DNA from: JAEZBP01 sp963832725
Lineage (GTDB): Bacteria > Myxococcota_A > Polyangia > Polyangiales > Sandaracinaceae
DNA: 64,000 nucleotides
Direction: 5' to 3'
NCBI GenBank assembly: GCA_963832725.1
Contig: CAWHVG010000003.1
Span: 124,001-188,000 of the forward strand
Below the pieces are notes generated by a model. It worked only from the letters and a program-made list of their open reading frames with translations, was not told the origin of the DNA and searched no databases. The position numbers and the translations under genes were made by a program. This document shows, in pieces, positions 26,343-39,741 of the stretch; within the stretch, counting starts at the first letter, position 1, and each line of letters begins with the position of its first letter.

Positions 26343-28094
26343 ATGACCACCACCAGGCGAAAGCAGCTCTTCACCGTGATGCGGCTGGCGCTCGCCAGCG
26401 CCGCGTTCGCGGCGTGCGGAGGCGACGACGAGCAGGAGGCCGAGCCGGCGCCTCCGCCGGTCGAGGCCCAGCCGTCCACCGAGCACCAGGTGGCCGATGC
26501 CGGGGTGGACGGCGGTCACGACGCGGGCCCGCCTCGGCCACCGGCCCGGCTCTTCGCGAAGCGCTTCGTCTCCAAGGTCCGGGTGCGCCCCGACCGCGAG
26601 TCGTTTCGCATCGGGTATCTGCGCGCGGGGGCGGTGGTCATGGCGACGACGGGCAACCCCGTGCGCACGGACGATCCGCGCTGCCGCGGGGGCTGGTACG
26701 AGCTTACGACGGGCGGCTTCGTCTGCAACGGTCGTGACGTGATCGCGTTCTGGGGCCGGCGACTGCCCCAGGTGCAGCCGGCGCAGCCCGACCGGTCGGC
26801 GCTGCTGCCCTATCGATACGGGCGCAACCGGCGGGACAACACCCCGATGTACCGCAGGCTTCCGACCGACGAGGAGGCGGCGCAGTTCGAGGGCTTCCAC
26901 ATCCCGGGGCAGGATCCGGAGCCGGCGCCGGTCGCCGAGGGCGGGGAAGCGAGCGCGGAAGGGACGGTGGGTTCGAGGGAGGGCAGCGCGTCCCAGGCGG
27001 GCGAGACGGCCGTCTCCGCGCGACCTGCCGAGACGTCCGGCAATCCGCCGACCCAGCCCAGCCAGCCCACTTCGCCAGCGCCAGCGAGCCAGGCGACGGC
27101 GAGCCAGGCGACGGCGAGCCAGGCGGCGGAGCGGGTCGCGCCGACCGAAGGTTCGAGCGGGGAGGGCGACGAGGCGGCCGAAGAAGAAGACGTGGTCACT
27201 CTCGACTCGCTGCGCGGCGATCCGGACAGCGCGCTGCTGCGGCGCCTGGTGCGCGGCTTCATCGTGAGCCTCGACCGCGACTTCCGCGCCGGCCACTACA
27301 ACCGCCACTACTGGCGCACCATCAACAACGGCTTCGTCCCCTACGCGAGCATGGGCAACGTCACCGCGCCCGAGTTCCAGGGCGTGCGTTTGGACGACGT
27401 CCGCCGTCTTCCGATCGGCTACATCCTCGCGCGCAACGACGCCTTCTACACCCGCGCGCCGAACGGTCGGGCCCGCCGAGGCCGGCCGCTCGATTTCCAC
27501 CACCAGCTCCAGATCGTGGGCGAGGAGGAGATCGCTGGCACGACCTACTACGCCGGTGCGGACGACCGGCTCTACCGCGAGCGGGACGTGCGGCGCATCG
27601 CCTCGAGCCCTCGCCCGGACGAGGTGGGGCCGCACGAGAAGTGGATCGAGGTCGATCTGAGCAACCAGTACCTGATCGCCTACGAAGGTGACCAACCGGT
27701 GTACGTGACGCTCATCTCCAGCGGGCGCGCGTACCACCCGGACGACCCCGACTCGGACTTCCTCACGCCGACGGGCACGTTCCGTATCCGCGCCAAGCAC
27801 CTGGCCGCGACGATGGACGGCGACACCGCCGCGGACGGCCCCTACTCGATCGACGACGTCCCCTTCGTGATGTACTTCCAGCTCGCCTACGCGCTGCACG
27901 GGGCTTTCTGGCACAACGCCTTCGGCTATCCCCGCAGCCACGGCTGCGTGAACCTCGCGCCTCGCGACGCCCAGTGGATCTTCAACTGGAGCGATCCGCA
28001 GCTCCCGCGCGGCTGGCACGGTGTCTACCCGACCGAGTCCGAGCCCGGCACCCTGATCTGGATCCACGGCGAGACGCCCGGCAGCCGTAGCTGA
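26343..28094 (+). CDS. L,D-transpeptidase-domain lipoprotein
   Basis: A periplasmic YkuD-type enzyme, likely forming L,D cross-links in peptidoglycan or attaching proteins to it. The first 27 residues are a lipoprotein signal (basic TRRKQ, hydrophobic stretch, lipobox AFAAC). A variable Pro/Ser/Glu-rich linker (about residues 190-270, with ASQAT repeats) leads to the C-terminal domain: WIEVDLSNQYLIAYEGDQPVY and the catalytic HGAFWHNAFGYPRSHGCVNL, with the nucleophilic Cys of SHGCVN. At about 583 residues it is long for the family. ATG 26337, two codons earlier, is also possible. Confidence 0.88.
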   Translation: MTTTRRKQLFTVMRLALASAAFAACGGDDEQEAEPAPPPVEAQPSTEHQVADAGVDGGHDAGPPRPPARLFAKRFVSKVRVRPDRESFRIGYLRAGAVVMATTGNPVRTDDPRCRGGWYELTTGGFVCNGRDVIAFWGRRLPQVQPAQPDRSALLPYRYGRNRRDNTPMYRRLPTDEEAAQFEGFHIPGQDPEPAPVAEGGEASAEGTVGSREGSASQAGETAVSARPAETSGNPPTQPSQPTSPAPASQATASQATASQAAERVAPTEGSSGEGDEAAEEEDVVTLDSLRGDPDSALLRRLVRGFIVSLDRDFRAGHYNRHYWRTINNGFVPYASMGNVTAPEFQGVRLDDVRRLPIGYILARNDAFYTRAPNGRARRGRPLDFHHQLQIVGEEEIAGTTYYAGADDRLYRERDVRRIASSPRPDEVGPHEKWIEVDLSNQYLIAYEGDQPVYVTLISSGRAYHPDDPDSDFLTPTGTFRIRAKHLAATMDGDTAADGPYSIDDVPFVMYFQLAYALHGAFWHNAFGYPRSHGCVNLAPRDAQWIFNWSDPQLPRGWHGVYPTESEPGTLIWIHGETPGSRS

Positions 28095-28225
28095 ACGGTC
28101 CGAGCGCCGCGTACCGTTCGGCTCCGCGGCTCGCCGCTGGATCGGTCGCGACCGCGGGGCGCTGCCGATCGAGACCTCGCGCCTCGTTCCATGCAGCCGG
28201 CCGCGCCCGCTGGTAGGGTGGGGCC

Positions 28226-28891
28226 ATGGTACGCACCTCGATGGGCTTGGCCGCGCTGCTCGCCTCGCTGACCGCGGCGGGCGCTGCGCAGGCCGATGCG
28301 CGGACGTACATCGGGCCCCATCCCCTCGATTTCCAGGGGAACTGGGACTTCGAGGCAGGCGCGCACGTGCACGAGAACCTCCCCATCGGCACGGGCCCCT
28401 TCGGCGAGGTCGAGGGCGCGCTGATCTTCCTCGCAGACCCGCTCGCGTGGGGCTACCAGCGGACGGTTTGGACCTACCGCGGCACGCACCCGCTGCCGGG
28501 CGGGGTGCAAGCATACTGCGACGTCACAGGCGACCATCGGCACGTCTTCGCCCCCGAGGGGGCCTACCAGGTCGAGGATTCCGGCGTCTACGTCTACGCG
28601 GGCGCGCTGCGCGGCGGGGTGGCCATGATCCGCCCACGCCGCCCCGCGCCAGCGCGTCCGGTGACGACGGCGCGCCGCGCGCGCTCGCGGGTCGTTCCCT
28701 ACGGCGGCTACGGCTACTACGGCGTTCCTCGCGGGGCGGTGCGCCGTGCGCCGGCGCGCTCGCGCTCCGGGTCCCCCCAGGCACCGCTGCCGAGCCCGCT
28801 CGACTCGCGCTACTCCCGCATGCGGGCGCACCCCCGGCGGGCCGCTCCTCGGGTCGAGCAGGGCAGGGGCCAGGGTCGACAGCATCCGTGA
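28226..28891 (+). CDS. Secreted protein of unknown function
   Basis: A 221-residue product with a Sec signal peptide (LAALLASLTAAGAAQADA, cleavage probably after AQA). The mature part starts RTYIGPHPLDFQGNWDFEAGAHVHENLPIG, contains paired cysteine-poor beta segments (YQRTVWTYRGTHPL ... VYVYAGALRGG) and ends in a basic Arg/Pro/Ser-rich tail. I do not recognise a family. ATG 28226 is preceded by a weak GGTAGGGTGG. It follows the L,D-transpeptidase on the same strand by 131 bases and may share its envelope setting. Confidence 0.7.
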   Translation: MVRTSMGLAALLASLTAAGAAQADARTYIGPHPLDFQGNWDFEAGAHVHENLPIGTGPFGEVEGALIFLADPLAWGYQRTVWTYRGTHPLPGGVQAYCDVTGDHRHVFAPEGAYQVEDSGVYVYAGALRGGVAMIRPRRPAPARPVTTARRARSRVVPYGGYGYYGVPRGAVRRAPARSRSGSPQAPLPSPLDSRYSRMRAHPRRAAPRVEQGRGQGRQHP

Positions 28892-28938
28892 CCGAGCGGC
28901 CCCACCGCGTCTGGATTTTCGGCTAGAATGCACCGGTC

Positions 28939-29358
28939 GTGAGCTCGACCCGAATCCGCCTCGACGCCGAGACCATCCACGCCGTGCTGGAAGCCGGCGG
29001 CTGGCCCTGCGATCGTATCTCAGATGACACGTGGCGAAGCCACTTCCGTGGCCGGCACGCGTCGTTTCCGTTCTACGTGCGGGTCGACCCGAAAGGCTAC
29101 GTTTGCTTCGCGATCGTGCCCTTCGTGAAGAGCCCCGAGGACCCGTCCCGTGCGGCGGCGCTCTACGACCGCCTGCTCGAGCTCAACCAGTCCCTGCTGA
29201 TGGCGAAGTTCTCGATCGACGACGACCTCGACGTCGTGCTCTCGGTGGAATACCCCTCCGAGGAGTTGGATTGCAGCGAGTTCGACGACGCGCTCGACGT
29301 GCTCTCGTACTACGCGGATCGTCACTACGACGAGCTTCGGAGCTTGGCGGCGAGCTGA
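28939..29358 (+). CDS. YbjN-like (type III secretion chaperone fold) protein
   Basis: A 139-residue cytoplasmic protein. It has the layout of the YbjN family: an N-terminal helix ETIHAVLEAGGWPCDR, a central beta sheet (SFPFYVRVDPKGYVCFAIVPFV), then helices LYDRLLELNQSLLMAKFSID and VLSVEYPSEELDCSEFDDALDVLSYYADRHY. The family shares the CesT chaperone fold; its function is not settled. The start is GTG 28939. The 219 bases after it, up to rimP, hold no gene; a GCCTTTTTTAG stretch at 29446-29456 might be part of a terminator. Confidence 0.7.
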   Translation: MSSTRIRLDAETIHAVLEAGGWPCDRISDDTWRSHFRGRHASFPFYVRVDPKGYVCFAIVPFVKSPEDPSRAAALYDRLLELNQSLLMAKFSIDDDLDVVLSVEYPSEELDCSEFDDALDVLSYYADRHYDELRSLAAS

Positions 29359-29577
29359 CGGCCCGGGTTGCCGCGCCCTGGGGCCTGTGGTAGTAGCCCG
29401 CTGCGATCTATCTGGGCGTTGCCTGGGTGGGCCTTCTGGGTCCGCCTTTTTTAGTCCCTCCCGCTTCCGGCTCGCCGGCGGCACCGGGCCCGAGGTCCGG
29501 GGACGGGGAGAGACGACAGGCCGTCTGGGAGAACGTGGTCCGGCGACGGACCGTGTGCGGAAGAACGACATCACCCG

Positions 29578-30078
29578 ATGGGAAAGCGAATCGACACCGA
29601 CCAAATCGAAGCCATCGCGGAGCCCCTGTGCCGGGCCCACGCGGTGGATCTCGTGCAGGTCGCGCTCGTCACCGAGCACGGCCAGGCCGTGCTGCGCGTG
29701 ATGATCGATCGCGAAGGAAGCGAGGAAGGCCCCGGAATGGGGGTCTCCGTCGCCGACTGTCAGGCGGTGAGCCGTGACCTCGGCCCGGCCCTGGACGTGC
29801 ACGACATCGTGTCCGGGAAGTACCGCCTCGAGGTGAGCTCACCCGGGCTGGACCGGCCGCTGGTCAAGCTGCGCGACTTCGAGCGCTTCCGGGGTCGTGA
29901 AATCAAGGTGCAGACGCGCAAGCCGATCCCGGATGGGCGGGGCGGTGAGCGACGGAAATTTCGCGGTCAGCTACTGGGGACCGCCGGCGAGCAGGTGAGG
30001 ATCGAGGTCGAGGGGAGCGAGCTCCAGCTCCCCCATGCCGAGATCGCGAAGGCCAACGTCGTCTACAAGTTCGTCTGA
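29578..30078 (+). CDS. rimP: Ribosome maturation factor RimP
   Basis: A 166-residue 30S assembly factor. It shows DQIEAIAEPLCRAHAVDLVQV, VLRVMIDREG, the conserved VSVADCQAVSRDLGPALD and YRLEVSSPGLDRPLVKLRDFERFRG, then the C-terminal SH3-like domain ending AEIAKANVVYKF. ATG 29578. It heads the conserved rimP-nusA-ylxR-infB cluster; the nusA reading frame follows without a gap. Confidence 0.95.
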   Translation: MGKRIDTDQIEAIAEPLCRAHAVDLVQVALVTEHGQAVLRVMIDREGSEEGPGMGVSVADCQAVSRDLGPALDVHDIVSGKYRLEVSSPGLDRPLVKLRDFERFRGREIKVQTRKPIPDGRGGERRKFRGQLLGTAGEQVRIEVEGSELQLPHAEIAKANVVYKFV

Positions 30079-30132
30079 ATGAGCGGTGCGCCGGTTTGGA
30101 GCTGGGCCGGTAGAGCCGCAGAGGTGTCGGAT

Positions 30133-31818
<1,686 letters not shown>

Positions 31819-31841
31819 GGAGCGTGTCGTTGGTGAGCACG

Positions 31842-32461
31842 ATGGCGGAGACGAGCGGCGGAGAGCCCGAGCGCACCTGCGCGGGCTGTCGGAAGCAGGA
31901 CGCGCAAGCGGCTCTGCTCCGCTTCGCCGTGCGTTCGGAGGAGCCGAGGCTCCTGCCCGACGTGCGCCGTCGTCTGCCCGGTCGAGGGGTGAGCGTTCAC
32001 CCCACCCGGGAGTGTCTGCGCCGCGCGATCGAGCGAGGCGGTTTCGCCCGCGCGATCGGAGGCAAGGTCTCTTTGGACACGGACGCCATCTGTGCGCTCG
32101 CGGCCTCGCAGTACGAGCGCCGCGCCAACGGTTTGCTCTTGGCTGCGCTTCGCAACCGCAGCCTCGTGATCGGCACTGACGCGGTGCGCCGCGCGCTCGA
32201 CGGGGGCGCGCCGCCCTTGCTCTTGTTGGCGACGGATGCCGCGGGACGCAGGGACGAGCTCGAGGAGCGGGTACGCCGGCTCTCCGGCCGGTGTGTCTCG
32301 TACGGAACGAAGATGGAGCTCGGTCGCCTCCTGGGCCGAGCCGAAGTGGGTGTGTTGGCGATCCTCGATCCGGGGATCGCCCTTGAAGTCGCGGCAACGG
32401 CGGCGCGCGCGACTGAGCTTGCCGGCCAGGGCGGTGCCCCGGTTGGCCTGTCGGAGGCTGA

Positions 32462-32465
<4 letters not shown>
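31842..32465 (+). CDS. ylxR: YlxR (DUF448) fused to an L7Ae-type RNA-binding domain
   Basis: The first 90 residues are YlxR: ERTCAGCRKQDAQAALLRFAV and GRGVSVHPTRECLRRAIERGGFARAI. The rest, from about residue 95, is an L7Ae/YlxQ-like domain (NGLLLAALRNRSLVIGTDAVRRALDGG ... LLLLATDAAGR), which in Firmicutes is the separate gene ylxQ between ylxR and infB. Both are thought to bind RNA or the nucleoid. Starts at TTG 31830 or GTG 31833 are nearer the GAGGAG ribosome site and also possible. It ends overlapping the infB ATG (ATGA). Confidence 0.88.
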
Positions 32466-35080
<2,615 letters not shown>

Positions 35081-35134
35081 TCGCTTCGCCGACGGAGCCC
35101 GCTCGCTCGGGCTCCGCCGCGCCGGGTCCGTGAG

Positions 35135-35491
35135 ATGATCGTCGGTACCTGCCGCATCGTGCTCTCGCTGCCCGGCAACGACTCGCTGAAGGGCAAGCGG
35201 AAGGTGGTCCGACGCATCGTCGACCGCCTGCGCCACCGGTACAACGTCGCGCTGGCCGAGGTCGACGAGCTGGACTCGCACCGGCGCGCCGTCCTCGGGC
35301 TGGCCGTCGTCTCGAACGACGTGCGGCACGTCAACTCGATGCTGGACACGCTGGTGGCGGCCATTGCCGGCGCCAGCGAGGCCCTGGTCGTGGACCGCAA
35401 GATGGAGATCCTCCGCCTCGGTGAGGGCGAGCACCTCGCTTCCCACGAAGGTCGCTTCGACGGGGACCTCGCGGACGAGGACGAGCCGTAG
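35135..35491 (+). CDS. ylxP: DUF503/YlxP family protein
   Basis: A 118-residue protein starting MIVGTCRIVLSLPGNDSLKGKRKVVRRIVDRLRHRYNVALAEVDELDSHRRAVLG, the defining DUF503 pattern (V..L.LP...SLK.KR.....I..R...NV...EV). It is found between infB and rbfA in many bacteria and may take part in ribosome assembly; its biochemical role is not established. ATG 35135 lies 54 bases after infB. Confidence 0.9.
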   Translation: MIVGTCRIVLSLPGNDSLKGKRKVVRRIVDRLRHRYNVALAEVDELDSHRRAVLGLAVVSNDVRHVNSMLDTLVAAIAGASEALVVDRKMEILRLGEGEHLASHEGRFDGDLADEDEP

Positions 35492-35755
35492 AATCGAGCT
35501 CGCTTCTACGCCGCTCCGGTCGCCCCGGCGGGGAGCGGGCCCGCTTTCGGCCAGGCCCTTCGTCGAACATGCTTCGGCGTCACCTCCTCCGGGCCGAGCC
35601 CAATTTCGGACCCGTTGCGCTCGCCAGTGCTCGGTGCGCGGCCTTGAATCAAGATGCTGGGAGTGACACGACGCCGCTGGTGTCGCGCGGGGGTGTCGCT
35701 AGATCGCCGGTGAGGCTCGCTCGCGGCCGGACGGAGCTTGGACCAGAATGGACCG
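35492..35755. other. Spacer between ylxP and rbfA
   Basis: These 264 bases show no gene on either strand with plausible codon usage or a recognisable product, and no clear terminator or promoter. They are unusually long for the interior of this operon. Confidence 0.5.
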
Positions 35756-36151
35756 ATGAAGATGCGGGGTAGCGGTGAGGCGAATCGTCCGGCGCGCGTG
35801 GGTGAGCGGATCCGGCAGGAGCTGATGGAGCTCCTGCTCCGCGGCGCGGTGAAGGATCCCGGCGCAGCGGGCGCGGTGGTGCACTCGGTGAAGGTCTCCG
35901 GGGATCTGCGTCACGCGACGGTCTGGGTGCGCGATGACGATCCCCGCGGCAGCGAGGAGGCGCGACGCAAGCGGGTGTTGGCGGCGCTGAACCGCGCGAG
36001 CGGTTTCTTGCGCCGCGAGATCGGGGCGCGCCTCGCGATCCGCTACACGCCTGAGCTGCGCTTCGAGTGGGACGACACCGCTGAGCGGGCGGCGAGGGTG
36101 GAGGCGCTGCTGGACGAGGTACGCGACGACGACGGTGGAGAGGCTTCGTGA
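35756..36151 (+). CDS. rbfA: Ribosome-binding factor A
   Basis: A KH-type protein needed for late 30S maturation and cold growth. The 131-residue product has RPARVGERIRQELMELLLRGAVKDP, VVHSVKVSGDLRHATVWV and RREIGARLAIRYTPELRFEWDDTAERAARVEALL, matching the family along its length. ATG 35756 (or 35762) is chosen for position; the ribosome site is poor. It overlaps the GTG start of the next gene by four bases. Confidence 0.92.
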   Translation: MKMRGSGEANRPARVGERIRQELMELLLRGAVKDPGAAGAVVHSVKVSGDLRHATVWVRDDDPRGSEEARRKRVLAALNRASGFLRREIGARLAIRYTPELRFEWDDTAERAARVEALLDEVRDDDGGEAS

Positions 36152-37137
36152 GCACGCGCGCCGACATCGTCGAGCTCGTTCGCCGGGGCAGCCGGTTCAT
36201 GGTCACGTGCCATCTGCGTCCGGACGCCGACGCGCTCGGCTCTGCGCTCGGCTTCGCCGCCATCCTCCGCGCGCTCGGGAAAGAAGCCGTGGTCTACACG
36301 GCCGACATCCCGCCTCGCTCGTTGGAGTTCCTGCCTGGGATCGAGGGCATCGTCCACGCGCTCCCGGAGGGCGAGCCGCCGCGCGACGCGACGTTCGTGA
36401 TGGACGCGGCGGCGGCGCCGCTGGTGCCGGAGCTGCCGCGCGCCATCTGCGGCCCGGTGGTGATGGTCGATCATCACGCGGCGCACGACGACTCGGGCGA
36501 CTTCGTCCTCCGCGAGACCGACGCGTGCGCGACCGGCGTCCTGGTGTTGCGGCTCATGCGCAATCTCGGGCTCGACACGGTCCCGCCCGAGGCGGCCAAG
36601 CCGCTCTACGCGGCCGTCGTCGCGGATACCGGCGGATTCCGCTATCCCGGCACCCAAGCGGAGACGCTGCGGCTCGGCGCGGAGCTGCTCGACGCGGGCG
36701 CCGATCCCTGGGAGACGGCCTACAACCTCTTCGAGGGCTGGGAGCCCGAGCGCATGAAGCTGCTCGGCAGCGTGCTCGAGCGGACGGAGGTCGTCGACGA
36801 GGGGCGCATCGCGCTCTTGATTGTGACCCGCGCGATGCTCGCCGACGTCGGCGCCGACGACGAGATGGTCGAGGGGATGGTCAACTACGGGCGGATGCTC
36901 AAGAGCGTGGAGATCTCCGCGCTGGTGTGGGAGCTGCCTTCCGAGAACGGCCCCATGACCAAGGTCAGCCTCCGGTCCTCCGGTCGGGCCGACGTGGCCA
37001 CCATCGCCAAGGCGATGGACGGCGGTGGGCACCGCGCCGCGGCGGGCGCCAACGTGGCGGTGCCGATCGAGGTCGCGCGCGAGCGGGTGCTCGAGCTGGC
37101 GCGCGCAGAGCTGGCCGCCCTCGAGCCGTGGCGCTGA
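36148..37137 (+). CDS. nrnA: DHH-family phosphoesterase, NrnA type
   Basis: A DHH/DHHA1 phosphoesterase of the nanoRNase/pAp-phosphatase kind, degrading 2-5 nt RNAs or 3'-phosphoadenosine 5'-phosphate. The 329 residues have FMVTCHLRPDADALGSALG, TFVMDAAAAP, VMVDHHAAHDD (DHH), VVADTGGFRYPGT and the C-terminal DHHA1 glycine motif AMDGGGHRAAAG. The GTG start 36148 overlaps the rbfA stop. An rbfA-nrnA-truB order is common. Confidence 0.93.
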   Translation: MSTRADIVELVRRGSRFMVTCHLRPDADALGSALGFAAILRALGKEAVVYTADIPPRSLEFLPGIEGIVHALPEGEPPRDATFVMDAAAAPLVPELPRAICGPVVMVDHHAAHDDSGDFVLRETDACATGVLVLRLMRNLGLDTVPPEAAKPLYAAVVADTGGFRYPGTQAETLRLGAELLDAGADPWETAYNLFEGWEPERMKLLGSVLERTEVVDEGRIALLIVTRAMLADVGADDEMVEGMVNYGRMLKSVEISALVWELPSENGPMTKVSLRSSGRADVATIAKAMDGGGHRAAAGANVAVPIEVARERVLELARAELAALEPWR

Positions 37138-37366
37138 ACGTGCGCCGAACGATCTCGAGGCGTACCGCTGCCGATCAGGCCCGGTTCGGGGCGCGGCCGC
37201 TCGTCGCCGTGCTCTCGCGCGCATCGGGCCCCTTCGTGCCTGGGTCCGTCTCGATGACGGGGCTCGGTTCGGACGGTCGTCCCTCCCAGAGCCGGCGCCT
37301 TCGAGCGTGCGTCGGTCGTGTCCCGTGGCTCGTTCGTGCTCTCCGCGGCCCGCGGGGGAGCTGCGT

Positions 37367-38347
37367 GTGAGCCGGCGGCGAAGCTCGGACATCGACGGCG
37401 TGATGGTGGTGGACAAGCCCAAGGGGCCCACCTCGCACGACGTGGTGGCCATGGTGCGCCGCGCGCTCGGGACGCGGTCGGTCGGCCACGCGGGCACGCT
37501 CAATCCGATGGCGACCGGCGTCTTGGTGGTGGCGGTCGGCGAGGGCACCAAGCTGGTCCGCTGGCTCACCGCCGACGACAAGCGCTATCGGGCGACGGTC
37601 CAGCTCGGGGCGGAGACCGACACCCTCGACGCGGAGGGCGAGGTCGTCGTGCGCGCGCCGGTCCCGCCCCTGAGCGTCGAGAGCGTGCGCGAGGTGGCCG
37701 CCGGCTTCCTCGGGCGGCAGCGCCAGCGCGTGCCCGCGTTCAGCGCCGTGAAGGTCGATGGTCGCACGCTCCACGAGCGCGCGCGGCGCGGCGAGGCGGT
37801 GGAGGCGCCGGAGCGCGAGGTGGTGGTGCACCGGCTCGCCATCGGGTCGGTCGCGGACGACCGTGTGGAGCTCGAGGTCGAGGCGGCCAAGGGCTTCTAT
37901 GTCCGCTCGCTCGGCCGCGACCTGGCGCGCGCGCTGGGCACGCGCGGGCATCTGGTCGCGCTCCGCCGGCTGGCGAGCGGCGCGTTCACGCTGGAGGGGG
38001 CGCTGGCCGGCGAGGTGCTCCAGCGTGCCGCCCGCGGCGACGAGGACGCACGTGCCGAGGTACGCGCCGACGTGCGTACGCTGGCGGAGGCGTGTCGCGG
38101 CATGCCGCGGGTGATCCTCGACGCGCAGGGCGTCGAGCACGCCCACCACGGACGGCCAATCGATTTGCGCTTTGGTGAAGCCCTCAATCCGCTCGAGGAG
38201 GGCGCCGAGCCCGTGGCGCTGCTCGACCGGGCGGGCGCCCTCGTCGCGATCGGGAGCTTCTCCGGGGAGCTTCGCGTCCGCCGCGGTGTGCGCCCGCGCG
38301 GCGGCACCGAAGCGCTGCCTGCGAGCGACACCGAGCGCATCTCCTGA
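37367..38347 (+). CDS. truB: tRNA pseudouridine(55) synthase
   Basis: TruB makes pseudouridine 55 in the T loop of tRNAs. The 326-residue product has DGVMVVDKPKGPTSHDVV, the catalytic-Asp motif RSVGHAGTLNPMATGVLVVAVGEGTKL, YRATVQLGAETDTLDAEGE and FYVRSLGRDLARALGTRGHL. The start is GTG 37367; ATG 37403 is later but also ahead of the conserved motif. The preceding 229 bases hold no gene. It ends the rimP-truB cluster (rpsO is not next). Confidence 0.95.
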   Translation: MSRRRSSDIDGVMVVDKPKGPTSHDVVAMVRRALGTRSVGHAGTLNPMATGVLVVAVGEGTKLVRWLTADDKRYRATVQLGAETDTLDAEGEVVVRAPVPPLSVESVREVAAGFLGRQRQRVPAFSAVKVDGRTLHERARRGEAVEAPEREVVVHRLAIGSVADDRVELEVEAAKGFYVRSLGRDLARALGTRGHLVALRRLASGAFTLEGALAGEVLQRAARGDEDARAEVRADVRTLAEACRGMPRVILDAQGVEHAHHGRPIDLRFGEALNPLEEGAEPVALLDRAGALVAIGSFSGELRVRRGVRPRGGTEALPASDTERIS

Positions 38348-38541
38348 GCTTCTCGCGCGGGCGCCGCGAACGGGCTCACGCCTCTCGTTCCCGGCGCGGC
38401 ACGCCGCCCGCCCGCGACTGCACCGTCCGTCGGTCGGGTGACCCGCAATCACGTCACGCCCCCGGCGCACGCTGCCACCGCGAAGTGGCCGGCGTCGCGG
38501 GTGTGGGTTCCGCCGACTCGACGGGACGATGGCCGGCCCGC

Positions 38542-39420
38542 TCAGCCCGCGTCGACGCCGCCGTCGATCACGCCGCCATCCGTCGCGCCGCCGTCGATCG
38601 CGCCAGCGTCGGTCACGCCAGCGTCGGTCACGCCAGCGTCGGTCACGCCAGCGTCGGTCACGCCAGCGTCCGGCGTGGCGGTGCACGTGCTGCCGATGCA
38701 ATGGTTCGCGGCGCAGCAGTCACCGTTGCAACAGATCTCGGTCGGATCGCAGGCAGACGGGCAGGAGCTCCCGAGCGTGCAGATGCCGTTTTCGCAGCGC
38801 TGGGTGGCCTCGCACGCGTGGTTGCACGCGCCGCAGTTGAGACGGTCGGTGGTGGTGTCCGCGCAGAGCGCGTCCACGCCGTTCGAGCAGCAGAGCGAGG
38901 TCGCGGTGCCGTCGCAAGCGGTCCGCGTGCCGCATACGCAATGGCCCCCGTCGCAGCGATCGGACTTGGCCGGGTCGCAGTGCGTATCGCACGCGCCGCA
39001 GTCGGAAGGGCTCAGGTCGAGGTCGGCGCAGTAGGGCGCGGTGCCCGGCTGTCGCGGCGGGCAGCAGTAGGAGTTGCGGTTGCCCGTGCACGTCGCGGCG
39101 GCGTTGCCGCAGATGCACTGAAAATTCTCGCAGGTGTCGCCGCGGTGGGTGGTCACGCAATCGATGGGGCAGATTCCGCAGTGGTGCGGATCGTTCCGGA
39201 GCGTCGCGCACTCCGTGGTCCCGTCCGGGTTGGCGCAGCACGACTGCTCGCCGCCGCAGTCCGGCGTACACATCGGCGGCGGCACGTGCGCGTCGACGTG
39301 ATGGGGGATGCTGGCGTCGACGCCCCCATCCTGCCCCGCGTCCGCGTGCTCGGTTCCGCCGCTGCACGCACCGAGCAAAGAAGCGAAGAGCAGCGCGCTG
39401 AGCGCCGTCCGAATCGTCAT
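38542..39420 (-). CDS. Cysteine-rich lipoprotein with Asp-Ala-Gly tail
   Basis: A 292-residue secreted protein. It starts with a lipoprotein signal (TIRTALSALLFASLLGAC, lipobox LLGAC). The mature part has about 40 cysteines in repeating blocks such as CGACDTHCDPAKSDRCDGGHCVCG and CGACNHACEATQRCENGIC, typical of the disulfide-rich surface proteins common in myxobacteria. The C-terminus is a DAGVT repeat followed by GGATDGGVIDGGVDAG. Function is unknown; a structural or adhesive surface role is only inferred. ATG at 39420. Confidence 0.8.
   Translation of the reverse strand: MTIRTALSALLFASLLGACSGGTEHADAGQDGGVDASIPHHVDAHVPPPMCTPDCGGEQSCCANPDGTTECATLRNDPHHCGICPIDCVTTHRGDTCENFQCICGNAAATCTGNRNSYCCPPRQPGTAPYCADLDLSPSDCGACDTHCDPAKSDRCDGGHCVCGTRTACDGTATSLCCSNGVDALCADTTTDRLNCGACNHACEATQRCENGICTLGSSCPSACDPTEICCNGDCCAANHCIGSTCTATPDAGVTDAGVTDAGVTDAGVTDAGAIDGGATDGGVIDGGVDAG
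38608..38667 (+). repeat. Four exact 15-bp tandem repeats
   Basis: GTCGGTCACGCCAGC occurs four times in a row inside the Cys-rich lipoprotein gene; on the coding strand it gives the pentapeptide DAGVT. Being a multiple of three, the copy number can vary without breaking the frame. Confidence 0.92.
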
Positions 39421-39488
39421 GCGCGACGTGGTAGCACCCCTCGAGTGCGAGGGCGACCACGGGGTCGCGGGCGAGGGACGCAGGAGAA

Positions 39489-39560
39489 AGGCGCCGACCA
39501 GATTCGAACTGGTGAATGGAGGTTTTGCAAACCTCTGCCTTACCACTTGGCTACGGCGCC
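39489..39560 (-). tRNA. tRNA-Cys (GCA anticodon)
   Basis: On the minus strand the acceptor GGCGCCG pairs with CGGCGCC. The stem GAGGT/ACCTC encloses TTGCAAA with anticodon GCA, and the T arm holds GTTCGAATC. The discriminator is U, as in tRNA-Cys generally. The variable region is short. Confidence 0.95.
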
Positions 39561-39741
39561 GGAGCCGATCGTCGACCGGCGAGCGACGCTGTCTATACCA
39601 GACGCGGGAGGGCTGTCCAGCCCTACGCGCGCGCGCCTGCGGCCGAGGCTCGGGGCGACTCCGAACGGGCCGTGCGGGGCCTCCCACGACGGTCTGGTTT
39701 CGGCTGGAAAGGCCCTGGAGATCGCGTCATGCTCCGCCGCC

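Noticed and set aside
36640..36650. GATTC in nrnA as another error site
   Set aside because: Here the frame is intact and GGFRYPGT is the conserved family motif, so this GATTC is real. Natural GAATC/GATTC also occur in tRNA T loops and in the sigma factor gene.
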